This document shows positions 1-8,154 of a DNA stretch of 8,822 nt, piece by piece (within the stretch, counting starts at the first letter, position 1; the number at the start of each line of letters is the position of its first letter). A model generated the notes under the pieces. It was given only the letters and a program-made list of their open reading frames with translations. It was not told the DNA's origin and ran no database searches. A program made the position numbers and the translations under genes. The stretch lies in assembly GCA_024641555.1 (NCBI GenBank), contig JAHECV010000044.1, positions 1-8,822 of the forward strand. The letters run 5' to 3'. Source of the stretch: Candidatus Planktophila sp. Lineage in GTDB: Bacteria > Actinomycetota > Actinomycetes > Nanopelagicales > Nanopelagicaceae.

Positions 1-3000
1 CGATCGCAGCCAATACCCGCGCATAATCACGTGGCATAACTAATGAGATGCGATTTAGCGCGCTGTTCCAATCTGCGAGTAACGCTTGAGCAATCTCGGA
101 ACCTGTCTCAGTGAAGAAATCAGAGACCAATGACTTTAGCGAATCTTTCTGATCTTCTGGAACCGCCAAAATATCGACCATTTCAGCATTTACCAGCGCT
201 GGATTTAGATCGAGTACAAAGGCGCGACCGCCGGACATACCTGCGGCGAAGTTTCGGCCAGTGCGCCCCAGCACAACAACGGTTCCGCCAGTCATGTATT
301 CGCAACCGTGGTCGCCGATTCCTTCAACAACTGCAGTTGCACCGGAGTTACGGACACAGAATCTTTCGCCGACCAGTCCACGAATAAAGATCTGACCCGA
401 AGTAGATCCGTAGCCGATTACATTTCCGGCGATTACATTTTCGTGAGATGAAAATGCGGCGCGCTCATCTGGACGCACAATGATGCGACCGCCAGATATT
501 CCTTTTCCTACATAGTCATTGCTATCGCCGTACATGCGAATAACAACGCCTTGTGGCAAGAATGCTCCGAGTGACTGACCAGCAGATCCGTGAAGAGTTA
601 CATCAATCGTTCCGGCAGGTAGACCTTCTGCCCCAAAACGACGAGTTACTTCAGCGCCAAGCATGGTCCCCACTGTGCGATTTACATTTCGAACTGGAAG
701 ATCAATGCGAACACTTTCACCTTTTTCAAGAGCTGGAGCAGCGAGTTCAATTAACTTGTTATCGAGCGCGGCTGCAAGACCATGGTCTTGAACTGTTGTG
801 CGGTGCAAAGGTGAATCAACGTCGGGGCGAACTAAAAGTGGAGCAAGATCTAATCCACTGGCCTTCCAGTGATTTACCGCATCGCGAGTATCGAGATACT
901 CAACATGTCCGATCGCTTCTTGCAAAGTACGAAAACCCAAGGATGCCAAAATTTCGCGAACTTCTTCTGCAATATATTCAAAGAAAGTTTCAACGAATTC
1001 TGGTTTGCCGGAGAAACGTTTGCGAAGATCCGGATTCTGCGTTGCAACGCCTACCGGGCAAGTATCCAAGTGACAGACGCGCATCATGACGCAACCAGAT
1101 ACAACTAGTGGAGCAGTTGCAAAACCATATTCTTCGGCGCCGAGCAGCGCTGCGATAACCACATCGCGGCCAGTCTTTAATTGGCCATCTGCTTGTACGA
1201 CGATGCGATCACGCAGCCCATTGAGAAGAAGTGTTTGCTGTGTTTCAGCAAGTCCGAGTTCCCATGGAGCACCCGCGTGCTTTAGCGAAGTAAGCGGTGA
1301 TGCACCAGTACCGCCATCGTGGCCCGAGATAAGAACCACATCAGCATGTGCCTTACTTACACCAGCAGCAACTGTTCCGACACCCACTTCAGCAACTAGC
1401 TTTACATGGATGCGGGCATTCTTATTCGCGTTCTTAAGATCGTGAATAAGTTGCGCCAGATCTTCAATCGAATAAATATCGTGATGCGGCGGAGGTGAAA
1501 TTAAACCAACGCCCGGAGTTGAGTAGCGAACCTTAGCCACCCATGGATAAACCTTGTTGCCAGGAAGCTGTCCACCCTCACCTGGCTTGGCACCTTGGGC
1601 GATCTTGATTTGGATATCGTCGGCATTTACCAAGTAATTACTTGTTACTCCGAAACGACCGCTGGCAACTTGTTTGATTGCGCTACGTTTGGAATCACCG
1701 TTCTCCATCGGAGTAAAGCGCGCTGGATCTTCGCCACCTTCACCGGTATTTGATTTAGCGCCTAGGCGATTCATGGCGATCGCCAGAGTCTCGTGAACTT
1801 CCTGTGAAACTGATCCGTATGACATCGCGCCGGTTGAGAAACGTTTTACGATTTCAGAAATAGGTTCAACTTCATCGATCGAGATAGCAGGACGTGCGCC
1901 ATCTTTAAAGGCGAAGAGTCCGCGCAAAGTCATTAACTCTTTACTCTGGCCATCAACTTTGCTGGTGTAACGCTTAAAGATGTCATATCGCTTTGAGCGC
2001 GTTGAGTGTTGCAACGCGAAAACTGTTTCTGGGTTGAACAAGTGTGGTTCGCCATCGCGACGCCACTGGTATTCACCGCCAATTGGTAGGCGCTTAGAAC
2101 CTGGGATCGCTCCCCCAGGTGGATAAGCGATGTGATGGCGCGCAATAGTTTCCTCAGCAATTGTGTCGAGGCTGATTCCGCCAAGACGTGATGTAGTACC
2201 GACGAAATATTCATCGACTACTTCTTGGGAGAGACCGATCGCTTCAAATACTTGCGCGCCGGTATAAGAAGCGATCGTAGAAATGCCCATCTTCGACATA
2301 ACTTTTAGAACGCCTTTACCTAAGCTCTTGATGATGTTGCGAACGGCTTTTTCAGGAGTAATTCCGTTAATCACACCTTGCAGAACTAGATCCTCAGCAG
2401 ATTCCATTGCAAGGTAAGGATTTACAGCAGCTGCTCCATAGCCGATAAGAAGGGCAACATGGTGAACTTCGCGAACATCTCCAGCTTCGACAACGAGACC
2501 AACCTTGGTGCGAGTCTTTTCGCGAATTAAATGATGGTGAACGGCGGCTGTCAAAAGTAGTGAAGGAATAGGCGCATCCTCGGCATCGCCATCACGATCG
2601 GAGAGAACGATGATGCGTGCGCCATCTGCGATTGCATCGGATACTTCACGCTTAATTTCTTCAAGACGTGCATAAAGTGTGTTTCCATCACCGGATACTG
2701 GAAAGAGGCCGCGAACGACATATGCAGCCAAACCTGGATGGTCACCGTCAGCATTTACATGGATGATCTTTGCCAACTCATCGTTATCAATTACTGGAAA
2801 GGCAAGTGAAATCTGGCGACAAGATGATGGACCGGGATCTAGCAAATTATGTTCTGGACCGATTGATCCGCCCAAACTCGTAACTAGTTCTTCGCGAATT
2901 GCATCAAGTGGCGGGTTGGTAACTTGGGCGAAGAGCTGTGAGAAATAATCAAATAACAGACGCGGTTTTTCGGAGAGCGCAGCGATTGGAGTATCGGTAC

Positions 3001-4453
3001 CCATCGAACCAAGGGCTTCCATCCCGTTCTTCGCCATCGGTGTAATCAATATGCGGAGATCTTCTTCGGTGTAACCGAAGGCGCGTTGGCGACGAACCAC
3101 TGAAGAGTGTGGATAGACAATGTGCTCGCGAGATGGAAGTTCGGATAACTTCATGATTCCGGCATGGAGCCATTCACCATAAGGCGCTGCATCAGCAAGC
3201 GAATCTTTGATTTCATCATCTTCAATAATGCGCCCAGCTTCAATATCTACTAAGAACATCTTTCCTGGTTGCAGACGACCTTTGCGAACGATCTTTTCTG
3301 CGGGAAAATCTAAAACTCCAACCTCAGATGCAAGTACTACAAGTCCATCATCTGTTACCCAAAAACGTGAAGGACGTAATCCGTTGCGATCAAGAACCGC
3401 ACCTACTTGATGTCCATCTGTGAAAGTTACACATGCCGGGCCATCCCATGGCTCCATAAGAGAGGCGTGAAATGCGTAGAAGTCGCGACGTTTCTGCGAC
3501 ATGGTTGTGTGGTTTTCCCACGCTTCTGGAATCATCATGAGAACCGCGTGCGGCAGTGAACGACCGCCGAGATAGAGAAGTTCGAGAACTTCATCGAAGG
3601 AGGCAGAGTCGCTTCCGGACATTTCTACAATCGGAAATAGCCGACTGATATCTCCAGGAATTAACTCGCTCGCAAGTAGCGATTCGCGGGCGCGCATCCA
3701 GTTGCGATTTCCCTTAACGGTATTGATTTCGCCGTTGTGCGCAATAAAGCGATATGGGTGTGCCAGCGGCCAGGAAGGAAATGTATTAGTTGAAAAACGT
3801 GAGTGAACCAGGGCCATTGGTGAGACAACTCGGTCGTCACTTAGATCCGGGAAGAACTCTTCGAGTTGACCTGTTGTGAGCATGCCTTTATAGACAATGG
3901 TCTGCGAAGAAAGCGATGGGAAGTAAAGATCTAGCGCATGTTCAGCGCGTTTACGTAGACAGAAAGCCAAACGATCCAACGCGATTCCGGTTTCGTTCTT
4001 ATTACCGGCGATAAATAGTTGCTCAAACTTTGGCATAACCGAGATAGCGGTTTTACCAAGAGATGATGAGTTAACTGGTAGCTCGCGCCAACCTAAAACT
4101 GTTATTCCTTCTTCATTAGCAATCTTGGCGATTTCATCGCGAACTTCGGCGCCTTGCGCAACGAATGCGATACCCGTTGCATAACTTCCTTCAGCAGGTA
4201 GTTTGAAATCTGTAACAGCACGATAAAAGGCATCGGGGACGCGAATCAAGATCCCTGCACCATCGCCGCTATCTGGCTCAGCACCTGAGGCGCCGCGATG
4301 TTCGAGGTTACGAAGTGCGGTGAGCGCTTTATCAACAATCTCGTGAGTTGCAATTTTATTTAGCGTGGCAACCATCGCAACGCCGCATGCATCATGCTCG
4401 TTTGCGGGATCGTAAAGTCCCTGTTGTGCTGGGTAATTAGATGGAAGGGCCAT
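1..4453 (-). CDS. gltB: Glutamate synthase (GOGAT) large subunit, 3' end cut by window edge
   Basis: Large subunit of glutamate synthase. It makes two glutamates from glutamine plus 2-oxoglutarate, with electrons normally arriving through the small subunit GltD. An uninterrupted frame gives 1484 complete codons; the family is about 1500 residues, so only a short tail and the stop are missing. The start at 4453 leaves a 22-residue propeptide before the nucleophile Cys23 ([10 protein letters not shown]), as expected for a processed class II amidotransferase. Other glutaminase motifs are HSRFSTNTF (His217), AHNGEIN (His239-Asn240-Gly241) and SGSDSASFD (Asp282). The FMN/synthase domain follows at roughly 840-1210, with [13 protein letters not shown] near 950 and [10 protein letters not shown] near 1045. 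The [3Fe-4S] ligands are Cys1121, Cys1127 and Cys1132 (C-x5-C-x4-C). The C-terminal Gly-rich GXGXG beta-helix domain starts near 1260. Codon phase agrees at six widely spaced motifs, so I see no frameshift. gltD probably lies just beyond the left edge (inference from synteny). Confidence 0.97.
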   Translation of the reverse strand, partial: MALPSNYPAQQGLYDPANEHDACGVAMVATLNKIATHEIVDKALTALRNLEHRGASGAEPDSGDGAGILIRVPDAFYRAVTDFKLPAEGSYATGIAFVAQGAEVRDEIAKIANEEGITVLGWRELPVNSSSLGKTAISVMPKFEQLFIAGNKNETGIALDRLAFCLRKRAEHALDLYFPSLSSQTIVYKGMLTTGQLEEFFPDLSDDRVVSPMALVHSRFSTNTFPSWPLAHPYRFIAHNGEINTVKGNRNWMRARESLLASELIPGDISRLFPIVEMSGSDSASFDEVLELLYLGGRSLPHAVLMMIPEAWENHTTMSQKRRDFYAFHASLMEPWDGPACVTFTDGHQVGAVLDRNGLRPSRFWVTDDGLVVLASEVGVLDFPAEKIVRKGRLQPGKMFLVDIEAGRIIEDDEIKDSLADAAPYGEWLHAGIMKLSELPSREHIVYPHSSVVRRQRAFGYTEEDLRILITPMAKNGMEALGSMGTDTPIAALSEKPRLLFDYFSQLFAQVTNPPLDAIREELVTSLGGSIGPEHNLLDPGPSSCRQISLAFPVIDNDELAKIIHVNADGDHPGLAAYVVRGLFPVSGDGNTLYARLEEIKREVSDAIADGARIIVLSDRDGDAEDAPIPSLLLTAAVHHHLIREKTRTKVGLVVEAGDVREVHHVALLIGYGAAAVNPYLAMESAEDLVLQGVINGITPEKAVRNIIKSLGKGVLKVMSKMGISTIASYTGAQVFEAIGLSQEVVDEYFVGTTSRLGGISLDTIAEETIARHHIAYPPGGAIPGSKRLPIGGEYQWRRDGEPHLFNPETVFALQHSTRSKRYDIFKRYTSKVDGQSKELMTLRGLFAFKDGARPAISIDEVEPISEIVKRFSTGAMSYGSVSQEVHETLAIAMNRLGAKSNTGEGGEDPARFTPMENGDSKRSAIKQVASGRFGVTSNYLVNADDIQIKIAQGAKPGEGGQLPGNKVYPWVAKVRYSTPGVGLISPPPHHDIYSIEDLAQLIHDLKNANKNARIHVKLVAEVGVGTVAAGVSKAHADVVLISGHDGGTGASPLTSLKHAGAPWELGLAETQQTLLLNGLRDRIVVQADGQLKTGRDVVIAALLGAEEYGFATAPLVVSGCVMMRVCHLDTCPVGVATQNPDLRKRFSGKPEFVETFFEYIAEEVREILASLGFRTLQEAIGHVEYLDTRDAVNHWKASGLDLAPLLVRPDVDSPLHRTTVQDHGLAAALDNKLIELAAPALEKGESVRIDLPVRNVNRTVGTMLGAEVTRRFGAEGLPAGTIDVTLHGSAGQSLGAFLPQGVVIRMYGDSNDYVGKGISGGRIIVRPDERAAFSSHENVIAGNVIGYGSTSGQIFIRGLVGERFCVRNSGATAVVEGIGDHGCEYMTGGTVVVLGRTGRNFAAGMSGGRAFVLDLNPALVNAEMVDILAVPEDQKDSLKSLVSDFFTETGSEIAQALLADWNSALNRISLVMPRDYARVLAAI

Positions 4454-4463
4454 CTGATACACG

Positions 4464-4468
4464 CTCCT
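4464..4468 (-). promoter_or_regulatory. Ribosome binding site of gltB
   Basis: On the minus strand AGGAG lies 10 bases before the ATG at 4453. It is the clearest Shine-Dalgarno match next to a start in this window. It supports the chosen start, which also gives the expected short propeptide ahead of the catalytic cysteine. Confidence 0.7.
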
Positions 4469-4484
4469 GTTGTTCACACTTAAG

Positions 4485-4523
4485 AAAAAAAGTGGGACAA
4501 CTTTGGCCCGATAAAAACCCACC
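4485..4523 (-). terminator. Weak hairpin with T7 run, possible terminator or attenuator ahead of gltB
   Basis: On the minus strand GTGGG (4522-4518) can pair with CCCAC (4496-4492), with one extra G-T wobble pair outside. Seven T residues (4491-4485) follow directly. The loop is 21 bases and the stem only 5-6 pairs, so this is weak as an intrinsic terminator. An alternative small stem, AAAGT with ACTTT, overlaps it. Its position fits the end of the trp-lgt-VIT transcript or a leader attenuator, since the T run ends only 31 bases before the gltB start. Chance occurrence is quite possible. Confidence 0.3.
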
Positions 4524-4574
4524 ATTGGAGAAGTGAGAGGCAAAAGGGTAGCAACAGTTCTCGCTCTTGGGCAC

Positions 4575-4596
4575 TCCAGATTGAGCCTGGATTGAG
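4575..4596 (-). repeat. Tandem CTCAATC repeat with an 11-base period, overlapping a small inverted repeat
   Basis: On the minus strand CTCAATC occurs at 4596-4590 and again at 4585-4579, exactly 11 bases apart, or about one helical turn. An inverted repeat TCCAG/CTGGA (4591-4587 with 4579-4575, 7-base loop) overlaps it. The element lies just after the VIT stop and about 130 bases upstream of the gltB start. It could be a pair of half-sites for a regulator of gltB, a fold in the transcript, or chance. The repeat itself is seen directly; any role is speculation. Confidence 0.35.
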
Positions 4597-4602
4597 GTGA
4601 GT

Positions 4603-5325
4603 TTAGATACCGCTGACGTGAAGTGCTTGACCGATTCCTGCGGTGATCGCCATACCAAAGCAGCCGCCCAGGATCACCCGCAGCGTTGGCGCGAGGATCT
4701 TCGAGCCCGCGGTCTTGGCACTTACGATTCCAGTGAAAATTAGACCGACAACGGTAAATCCGACGATGCTAAATGCCACCTTGCCAGGAGTTGGTGCAAA
4801 GGCGCCGACAAATGGAACAAGACCGCCAGAGGTGAATGCCGCAGCAGAGGCGATAGCTGCTTGAACAGGTCGCGCTTTGGTATGTGGGAATTGGCCAAGT
4901 TCATCTCTTAAATGGGCCTCAAGCGGGTCGCGAGCATGCATTGCCATCGCAACTTCTAACGCCAACTCTGGAGTAAGCCCGCGCTTAATATAAATTTCTT
5001 GGAGTTCAAGAAGTTCTGACTCCGGATCGATAGCCAGGTGTTCGATTTCGAGAAGTCGATCTGATTCTTCAATATCATTTTGTGAACGAACTGAAACATA
5101 CTCGCCCACTGCCATAGACATCGCACCTGCAACTATGCCGGCAGCACCTGCAGTGATTAAGAATCCTTGGGCATCGGCTCCGCCGGTCTTAGCTGCAGTC
5201 ACGCCGATCATGAGAGAGGCGGTTGAAACTAAACCGTCATTTGCGCCAAGAACTGCGGCGCGTAACCAACCCGCGCGATGAGTGCGGTGATGGAGATTTC
5301 TTTGATAGACATCTTCTAAAGCCAT
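4603..5325 (-). CDS. VIT/CCC1-family Fe2+/Mn2+ transporter
   Basis: Integral membrane protein of 240 residues, the usual length for bacterial members of the VIT1/CCC1 family, which export Fe2+ or Mn2+ from the cytoplasm. The family hallmarks are TM1 [20 protein letters not shown] (22-41, with Asp30) and TM2 [18 protein letters not shown] (67-84, with Met69, Met71 and Glu75). A hydrophilic helical segment rich in Glu (about 85-150) follows, holding E102, E104, E107, E110, E120, E124, M127 and M129. It corresponds to the cytoplasmic metal-binding region of the family. TM3 (about 155-177), TM4 (about 183-203) and TM5 (about 214-235) complete the five-helix fold. The ATG has GGTAGG about 8 bases upstream. 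The gene follows lgt after 41 bases, so it may be cotranscribed. Family assignment is strong; the choice between iron and manganese cannot be made from sequence. Confidence 0.9.
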   Translation of the reverse strand: MALEDVYQRNLHHRTHRAGWLRAAVLGANDGLVSTASLMIGVTAAKTGGADAQGFLITAGAAGIVAGAMSMAVGEYVSVRSQNDIEESDRLLEIEHLAIDPESELLELQEIYIKRGLTPELALEVAMAMHARDPLEAHLRDELGQFPHTKARPVQAAIASAAAFTSGGLVPFVGAFAPTPGKVAFSIVGFTVVGLIFTGIVSAKTAGSKILAPTLRVILGGCFGMAITAGIGQALHVSGI

Positions 5326-5337
5326 ATTTAGAGCCTA

Positions 5338-5365
5338 CCTGATAGCCAATAAATTTTGGCGCAGG
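5338..5365 (-). promoter_or_regulatory. Hairpin overlapping the ribosome binding site of the VIT-family gene
   Basis: In the 41-base gap between lgt and the VIT-family gene, the minus strand carries GCCAA (5360-5356) and TTGGC (5349-5345) around a 6-base AT-rich loop. An outer pair CCTG (5365-5362) with CAGG (5341-5338) encloses it, with an asymmetric internal loop. The CAGG arm enters the CAGGTAGG ribosome binding site of the downstream gene, so folding could limit its translation. The pairing is seen in the sequence; a regulatory role is inference. It lacks a T run, so it is not a good intrinsic terminator. Confidence 0.35.
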
Positions 5366-5366
5366 C

Positions 5367-6176
5367 TCAATACTTGTCTCGCGCTTGCAATCTCGAAAAG
5401 ATCACACCTGCAATAGCAATCAAGGCCAGGCTTACCCACTGATTGATGCGCATCCCCGCCAATTGATGCGCCGTATCAATACGTAGAGACTCGATGAAGA
5501 ATCGGCCAAGTGAGTAGAGAGCTACATAAGCGGCAAAGGTCGCCCCGGCCGACCAATTTCCGGCGAAGCGAATTAAGAGAAGCGCGAGAATCGTGCACCA
5601 AATTGCTTCATAGAGAAATGTCGGATGAAAGGTTTCAAATAAACCGTAACCACTTGGGCGATATTTATATGGGATTGCCAACCCCCACCAAGTATTGAGT
5701 GGACGTCCAAAAAGTTCAGCGTTAAACCAATTACCAAATCTGCCAATTGCTTGCGCAAATAATATTCCAGGCGCGATCGCATCTAGAAATACGCCAAAGC
5801 TAGGCAGATTTATTGACTTTGCTAACTTACGGTATGAAATCAGCGCACCGAGTGCGCCGAGTGAGATGGCGCCCCAAATTCCTAGTCCGCCCTGCCAGAT
5901 TTTTAACGCTGCAACTGGATCGCCGTTGGCACCAAAGTAATTATCTGGAGACGTAACGACGTGATAGAGCCTTCCGCCAATGATGCCGGCGGGCACGGCA
6001 ATTACTGCGACTTCAGAGACAACGCCTTGTAGCGATGGATCGTGCGCCGCTAGGCGTTTATTGCCCAACCAAATAGCAATGGCGATTCCAACGATTATGC
6101 AGAGAGCATAAAAATGAACGTTAAATGGCCCTATCGAAAACTGCGACAAAGTCGGAGTCGGAATCGAACGGAACAT
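5367..6176 (-). CDS. lgt: Phosphatidylglycerol-prolipoprotein diacylglyceryl transferase
   Basis: Lgt moves the diacylglyceryl group of phosphatidylglycerol onto the lipobox cysteine of prolipoproteins in the cytoplasmic membrane, the first step of lipoprotein maturation. The 269-residue protein shows about seven membrane segments and the family signature GRFGNWFNAELFGRP (145-159). That signature includes Arg146, Asn149, Glu154 and Gly157, matching E. coli R143, N146, E151 and G154. Tyr23 (HFYALC) matches the conserved N-terminal Tyr, and LRID (Arg232) matches the second essential Arg. Where E. coli has FHGG (His103), this protein reads IWGA after WQGGLG, with Trp101 at the His position; I recall GGLGIWG as common in actinobacterial Lgt. 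It lacks the long C-terminal tail of mycobacterial Lgt. The start lies 9 bases after the DsbA-like gene with only a weak ribosome binding site, which suggests translational coupling. The N-terminus (IPTPTLSQFSIGPF) fits family starts. Confidence 0.96.
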   Translation of the reverse strand: MFRSIPTPTLSQFSIGPFNVHFYALCIIVGIAIAIWLGNKRLAAHDPSLQGVVSEVAVIAVPAGIIGGRLYHVVTSPDNYFGANGDPVAALKIWQGGLGIWGAISLGALGALISYRKLAKSINLPSFGVFLDAIAPGILFAQAIGRFGNWFNAELFGRPLNTWWGLAIPYKYRPSGYGLFETFHPTFLYEAIWCTILALLLIRFAGNWSAGATFAAYVALYSLGRFFIESLRIDTAHQLAGMRINQWVSLALIAIAGVIFSRLQARDKY

Positions 6177-6185
6177 TATTTATCT

Positions 6186-6866
6186 TTAGGCGTTTTTGAC
6201 AGCGAGCATAAATTCACCTAAATCGCCGTAAGCCTTGTTGCGATCGATTTCCTTACCGTTGATGAATACAGTCGGTGTTGAGTTAACGTTTCGCTTTGCG
6301 CCTTCTTCGGCCACGTTTTTTACCCAACCCATATAGTCCTGATTTTGAACGCACTTGTCATAATCAGGACTTGCGATTCCGAGCCCCAGGGCTAGCGTCT
6401 TAAAGTAAGAAGTAGTCCAGGCTCCTGAATTTTCAGCAGGCTGATTTGCATAAAGCGTCTTATGGAATTGCAAGAACTTTCCTTGATCGGCCGAACAAGC
6501 TGCGGCATTTGCGGCCAACTGCGATTCTCCACCAAGGAATGAGAGCATATGGAAGGCAACCTTGGCTTTCTTGGTTGTGATTAGATCTTCGATATATGCG
6601 CCACTAATACTTTCAAAACGTTGGCATGATGGGCATTGGAAATCTTCGTAAATTTCAATAAATGGCACATCTGTCAAATCTTTATTGAAGACCATTCCGT
6701 AGCGGTCCTCTACTGAAACACTGGCTGGAATAGCGGCGCTCGAATCTGACTTCTTTGACAGAACTGTCGGTACCAACATAATTAAGACGACGCCAACAAC
6801 GACTGCGATTACAAGGTTGCGAGTGAAGTTATCTTTACCGCCATTTGGCTTCTTAGCTTGCGCCAT
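6186..6866 (-). CDS. Membrane-anchored DsbA-like thiol-disulfide oxidoreductase
   Basis: A thioredoxin-fold protein of the DsbA-like (Thioredoxin_4) type, 226 residues, probably facing outward from the cytoplasmic membrane. A Lys-rich N-terminus is followed by one hydrophobic segment (about 18-36) with no lipobox cysteine, so an uncleaved signal anchor is likely. The catalytic motif is CPSC (Cys78-Pro-Ser-Cys81) in the context YEDFQCPSC, and the cis-proline loop is STPTVFING (Pro198). Two more cysteines, Cys124 in the helical insert and Cys172, could form a structural disulfide, as in other actinobacterial DsbA-like proteins. The start is 2 bases after the stop of the MauE-like gene, and AGGAG lies within that gene 13 bases upstream. 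The neighbouring MauE-like protein is a plausible redox or assembly partner. Whether it works as an oxidase, reductase or isomerase cannot be told from the sequence. Confidence 0.9.
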   Translation of the reverse strand: MAQAKKPNGGKDNFTRNLVIAVVVGVVLIMLVPTVLSKKSDSSAAIPASVSVEDRYGMVFNKDLTDVPFIEIYEDFQCPSCQRFESISGAYIEDLITTKKAKVAFHMLSFLGGESQLAANAAACSADQGKFLQFHKTLYANQPAENSGAWTTSYFKTLALGLGIASPDYDKCVQNQDYMGWVKNVAEEGAKRNVNSTPTVFINGKEIDRNKAYGDLGEFMLAVKNA

Positions 6867-6868
6867 CT

Positions 6869-7357
6869 TTATTCCACTTCTCCTGCCGTAGTTCGGTTTG
6901 ATTCTTTATCTACTGAAAATTTAGTAACTGGGTAGCGAATTAAGAATAGAGCCAGCGCCACCAAACCAGCATCTCTGAGAATCTCCTGAAGGTAGCGAGT
7001 CTCACCGGGAGCAACCGATCCTCCCCCGCCGAAGCAGCCACAATCAATATTTAAGCCACGCGCCCAAGCCTGCCCAATGGCGATAATAAATATGAACATA
7101 GTGAAACCACCTAGAGCGGCGACGATGCGTGTGCCGGCACCGAGAATCAAGAGTAGTCCGACCGCGATTTCGAAAAAAGGAAGAACTAATCCCAAGAAAT
7201 TTGCTACCGAGATCGGTAATAGTTCGTAGGCGCGTACCGCCATTTGTGATTTATCAGGTGAGCCAACCTTTAAATATCCGGCGGCAAAGAGGACTCCACC
7301 GAGAATCAATCTAGAAATTAGCCCAATCCATGGTTGCGCTTTCAAAAATTTATTCAT
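6869..7357 (-). CDS. MauE/DoxX-type redox-associated membrane protein
   Basis: A 162-residue membrane protein with four predicted helices (about 11-30, 52-73, 78-97 and 126-141). The first helix carries the SRLILGGVLFAAGYLKV pattern typical of the MauE/DoxX superfamily. A conserved-looking loop IDCGCFGGGG sits after helix 3 and holds a Cys-x-Cys pair (Cys106, Cys108). In methylamine-utilising bacteria MauE supports the thioredoxin-like MauD in disulfide formation. Here there are no mau structural genes, and the partner is more likely the DsbA-like protein encoded 2 bases downstream. The start ATG overlaps the trpA stop by 4 bases (ATGA), so translation is probably coupled to trpA. The C-terminal 20 residues are hydrophilic. 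Family assignment is good; the exact role is inferred from context. Confidence 0.85.
   Translation of the reverse strand: MNKFLKAQPWIGLISRLILGGVLFAAGYLKVGSPDKSQMAVRAYELLPISVANFLGLVLPFFEIAVGLLLILGAGTRIVAALGGFTMFIFIIAIGQAWARGLNIDCGCFGGGGSVAPGETRYLQEILRDAGLVALALFLIRYPVTKFSVDKESNRTTAGEVE
6880..6884 (-). promoter_or_regulatory. Ribosome binding site of the DsbA-like gene
   Basis: AGGAG on the minus strand lies inside the 3' end of the MauE-like gene, 13 bases before the ATG at 6866. The spacing is long but equals that of the MauE-like gene's own site, and the 2-base gap between the genes suggests coupling. Confidence 0.45.
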
Positions 7358-8154
7358 CGACCTTCGCGAACTCCTTTAGCTAACTCTTTAGCAAGCTCGG
7401 TGACTGCTGTTAAACCCGCTGCTTCAGTTGGCGCATCCTGCAGCGCCTTTATAAATGCTGACCCGACGATGACGCCATCTGCATATGCCGCTACGCCTTT
7501 GGCTTGTTCACGGGTAGAAACTCCCAGGCCAACTGCGATTGGTAAATCTGTAGTTTTGCGAATTCGGGCTACTAAATCGGCAGCACCAGATGAAACAGAA
7601 TTTCGTGCTCCGGTTACACCCATCAAACTAGCGGCGTAGACAAAACCACCGCAAGCAGATGTCACTTTAGGCAGGCGAGAATCGGAAGTGCTAGGTGCTA
7701 CCACATAAATAGGGCTAATTGCGTTGGCCTTTGTTGCAGAAAGCCAACCAGCAGATTCTTCAATTGTTAAATCTGGAGTGATTACACCTGAGCCACCATT
7801 AGCGGCGATAGCTTCGGCAAATTCATTAACTCCAAAACGCTCAATTGGGTTCCAGTAAGTCATAACAACCGCCGCCACTCCCGCATCGGTAGCAGTTTTA
7901 AGCGCTGACATTACTTCAGCAGAACCAGTTCCATTTTCTAGCGCAGTCACTGCTGCTGCTTGGATGGTTGGCCCGTCCATTACTGGATCGCTATATGGAA
8001 AACCAATTTCAATCGCATCTACGCCGGCCTCGACAAAGGCTTGAATTACCTTGGCACAACCGGCTTGTGATGGAAAACCGGCCGGAATGTAGGCAATCAA
8101 AGCAGCGCGATTTTCAGCGCGCACCTTTGTAAATAAGTTATCTAGCGCAGTCAT
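7354..8154 (-). CDS. trpA: Tryptophan synthase alpha subunit
   Basis: TrpA splits indole-3-glycerol phosphate into indole and glyceraldehyde 3-phosphate and passes indole to TrpB through the alpha2-beta2 channel. The 266-residue length is normal. The catalytic residues fall at the same numbers as in the enteric enzyme: Glu49 in DAIEIGFPYSDP and Asp60 in VMDGP. Other family motifs are ALIAYIPAGFP (18-28), MTYWNPI (98-104), GVITPDLTIEES, YAASLMGVTGAR (phosphate-binding and loop 6 region) and IAVGLGVST followed by ADGVIVGSAFIK. The start ATG overlaps the trpB stop by one base (TAATG), which couples the two subunits' translation. The stop overlaps the start of the MauE-like gene. No internal break or missing catalytic residue is seen. 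Confidence 0.98.
   Translation of the reverse strand: MTALDNLFTKVRAENRAALIAYIPAGFPSQAGCAKVIQAFVEAGVDAIEIGFPYSDPVMDGPTIQAAAVTALENGTGSAEVMSALKTATDAGVAAVVMTYWNPIERFGVNEFAEAIAANGGSGVITPDLTIEESAGWLSATKANAISPIYVVAPSTSDSRLPKVTSACGGFVYAASLMGVTGARNSVSSGAADLVARIRKTTDLPIAVGLGVSTREQAKGVAAYADGVIVGSAFIKALQDAPTEAAGLTAVTELAKELAKGVREGR
7371..7375 (-). promoter_or_regulatory. Ribosome binding site of the MauE-like gene
   Basis: AGGAG on the minus strand lies inside the end of trpA, 13 bases before the ATG at 7357. A nearer GAAGG is also present. With the ATGA overlap this fits stop-restart coupling from trpA. Confidence 0.45.

Larger units (their letters stand above)
4454..4602 (-). other. VIT-gltB intergenic region (149 bases)
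   Basis: This is the longest non-coding stretch in the window. Read on the minus strand it holds, in order: a tandem CTCAATC repeat 7-24 bases after the VIT stop, a pyrimidine-rich middle, the weak GTGGG/CCCAC hairpin with a T7 run, and the gltB ribosome binding site. I looked for a promoter and found no convincing pair of -35 and -10 hexamers. TACCCT in the middle fits the loose TAnnnT pattern but has no good -35 partner. No riboswitch class that I recognise is present. The size of the gap, against gaps of 41 bases or less elsewhere, suggests gltB has its own promoter or leader here. Confidence 0.5.

Noticed and set aside
553..1089. Plus-strand open frame of 178 codons
   Set aside because: It lies opposite the gltB C-terminal region, including the iron-sulfur motif. 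Its translation has no recognisable motifs and the minus strand is clearly coding.
1086..1445. Plus-strand open frame of 119 codons rich in Ser, Thr, Ala and Pro
   Set aside because: This is the typical composition of an antisense shadow; it covers the gltB FMN domain.
1..4453. Possible split or frameshifted gltB, since many short open frames cover this stretch
   Set aside because: The minus-strand frame from 4453 to 2 is continuous, and the codon phase is the same at the start, His217, His239, Asp282, Cys1121 and the left edge.
4437..4658. Minus-strand open frame of 73 codons spanning the VIT-gltB gap
   Set aside because: It starts inside the VIT-family gene and ends inside gltB in another frame, has no family resemblance, and would hide the gltB ribosome binding site.
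5573..5782. Minus-strand open frame of 69 codons within lgt, and plus-strand frames at 5510-5940
   Set aside because: They overlap the Lgt signature region in other frames and resemble no known protein.
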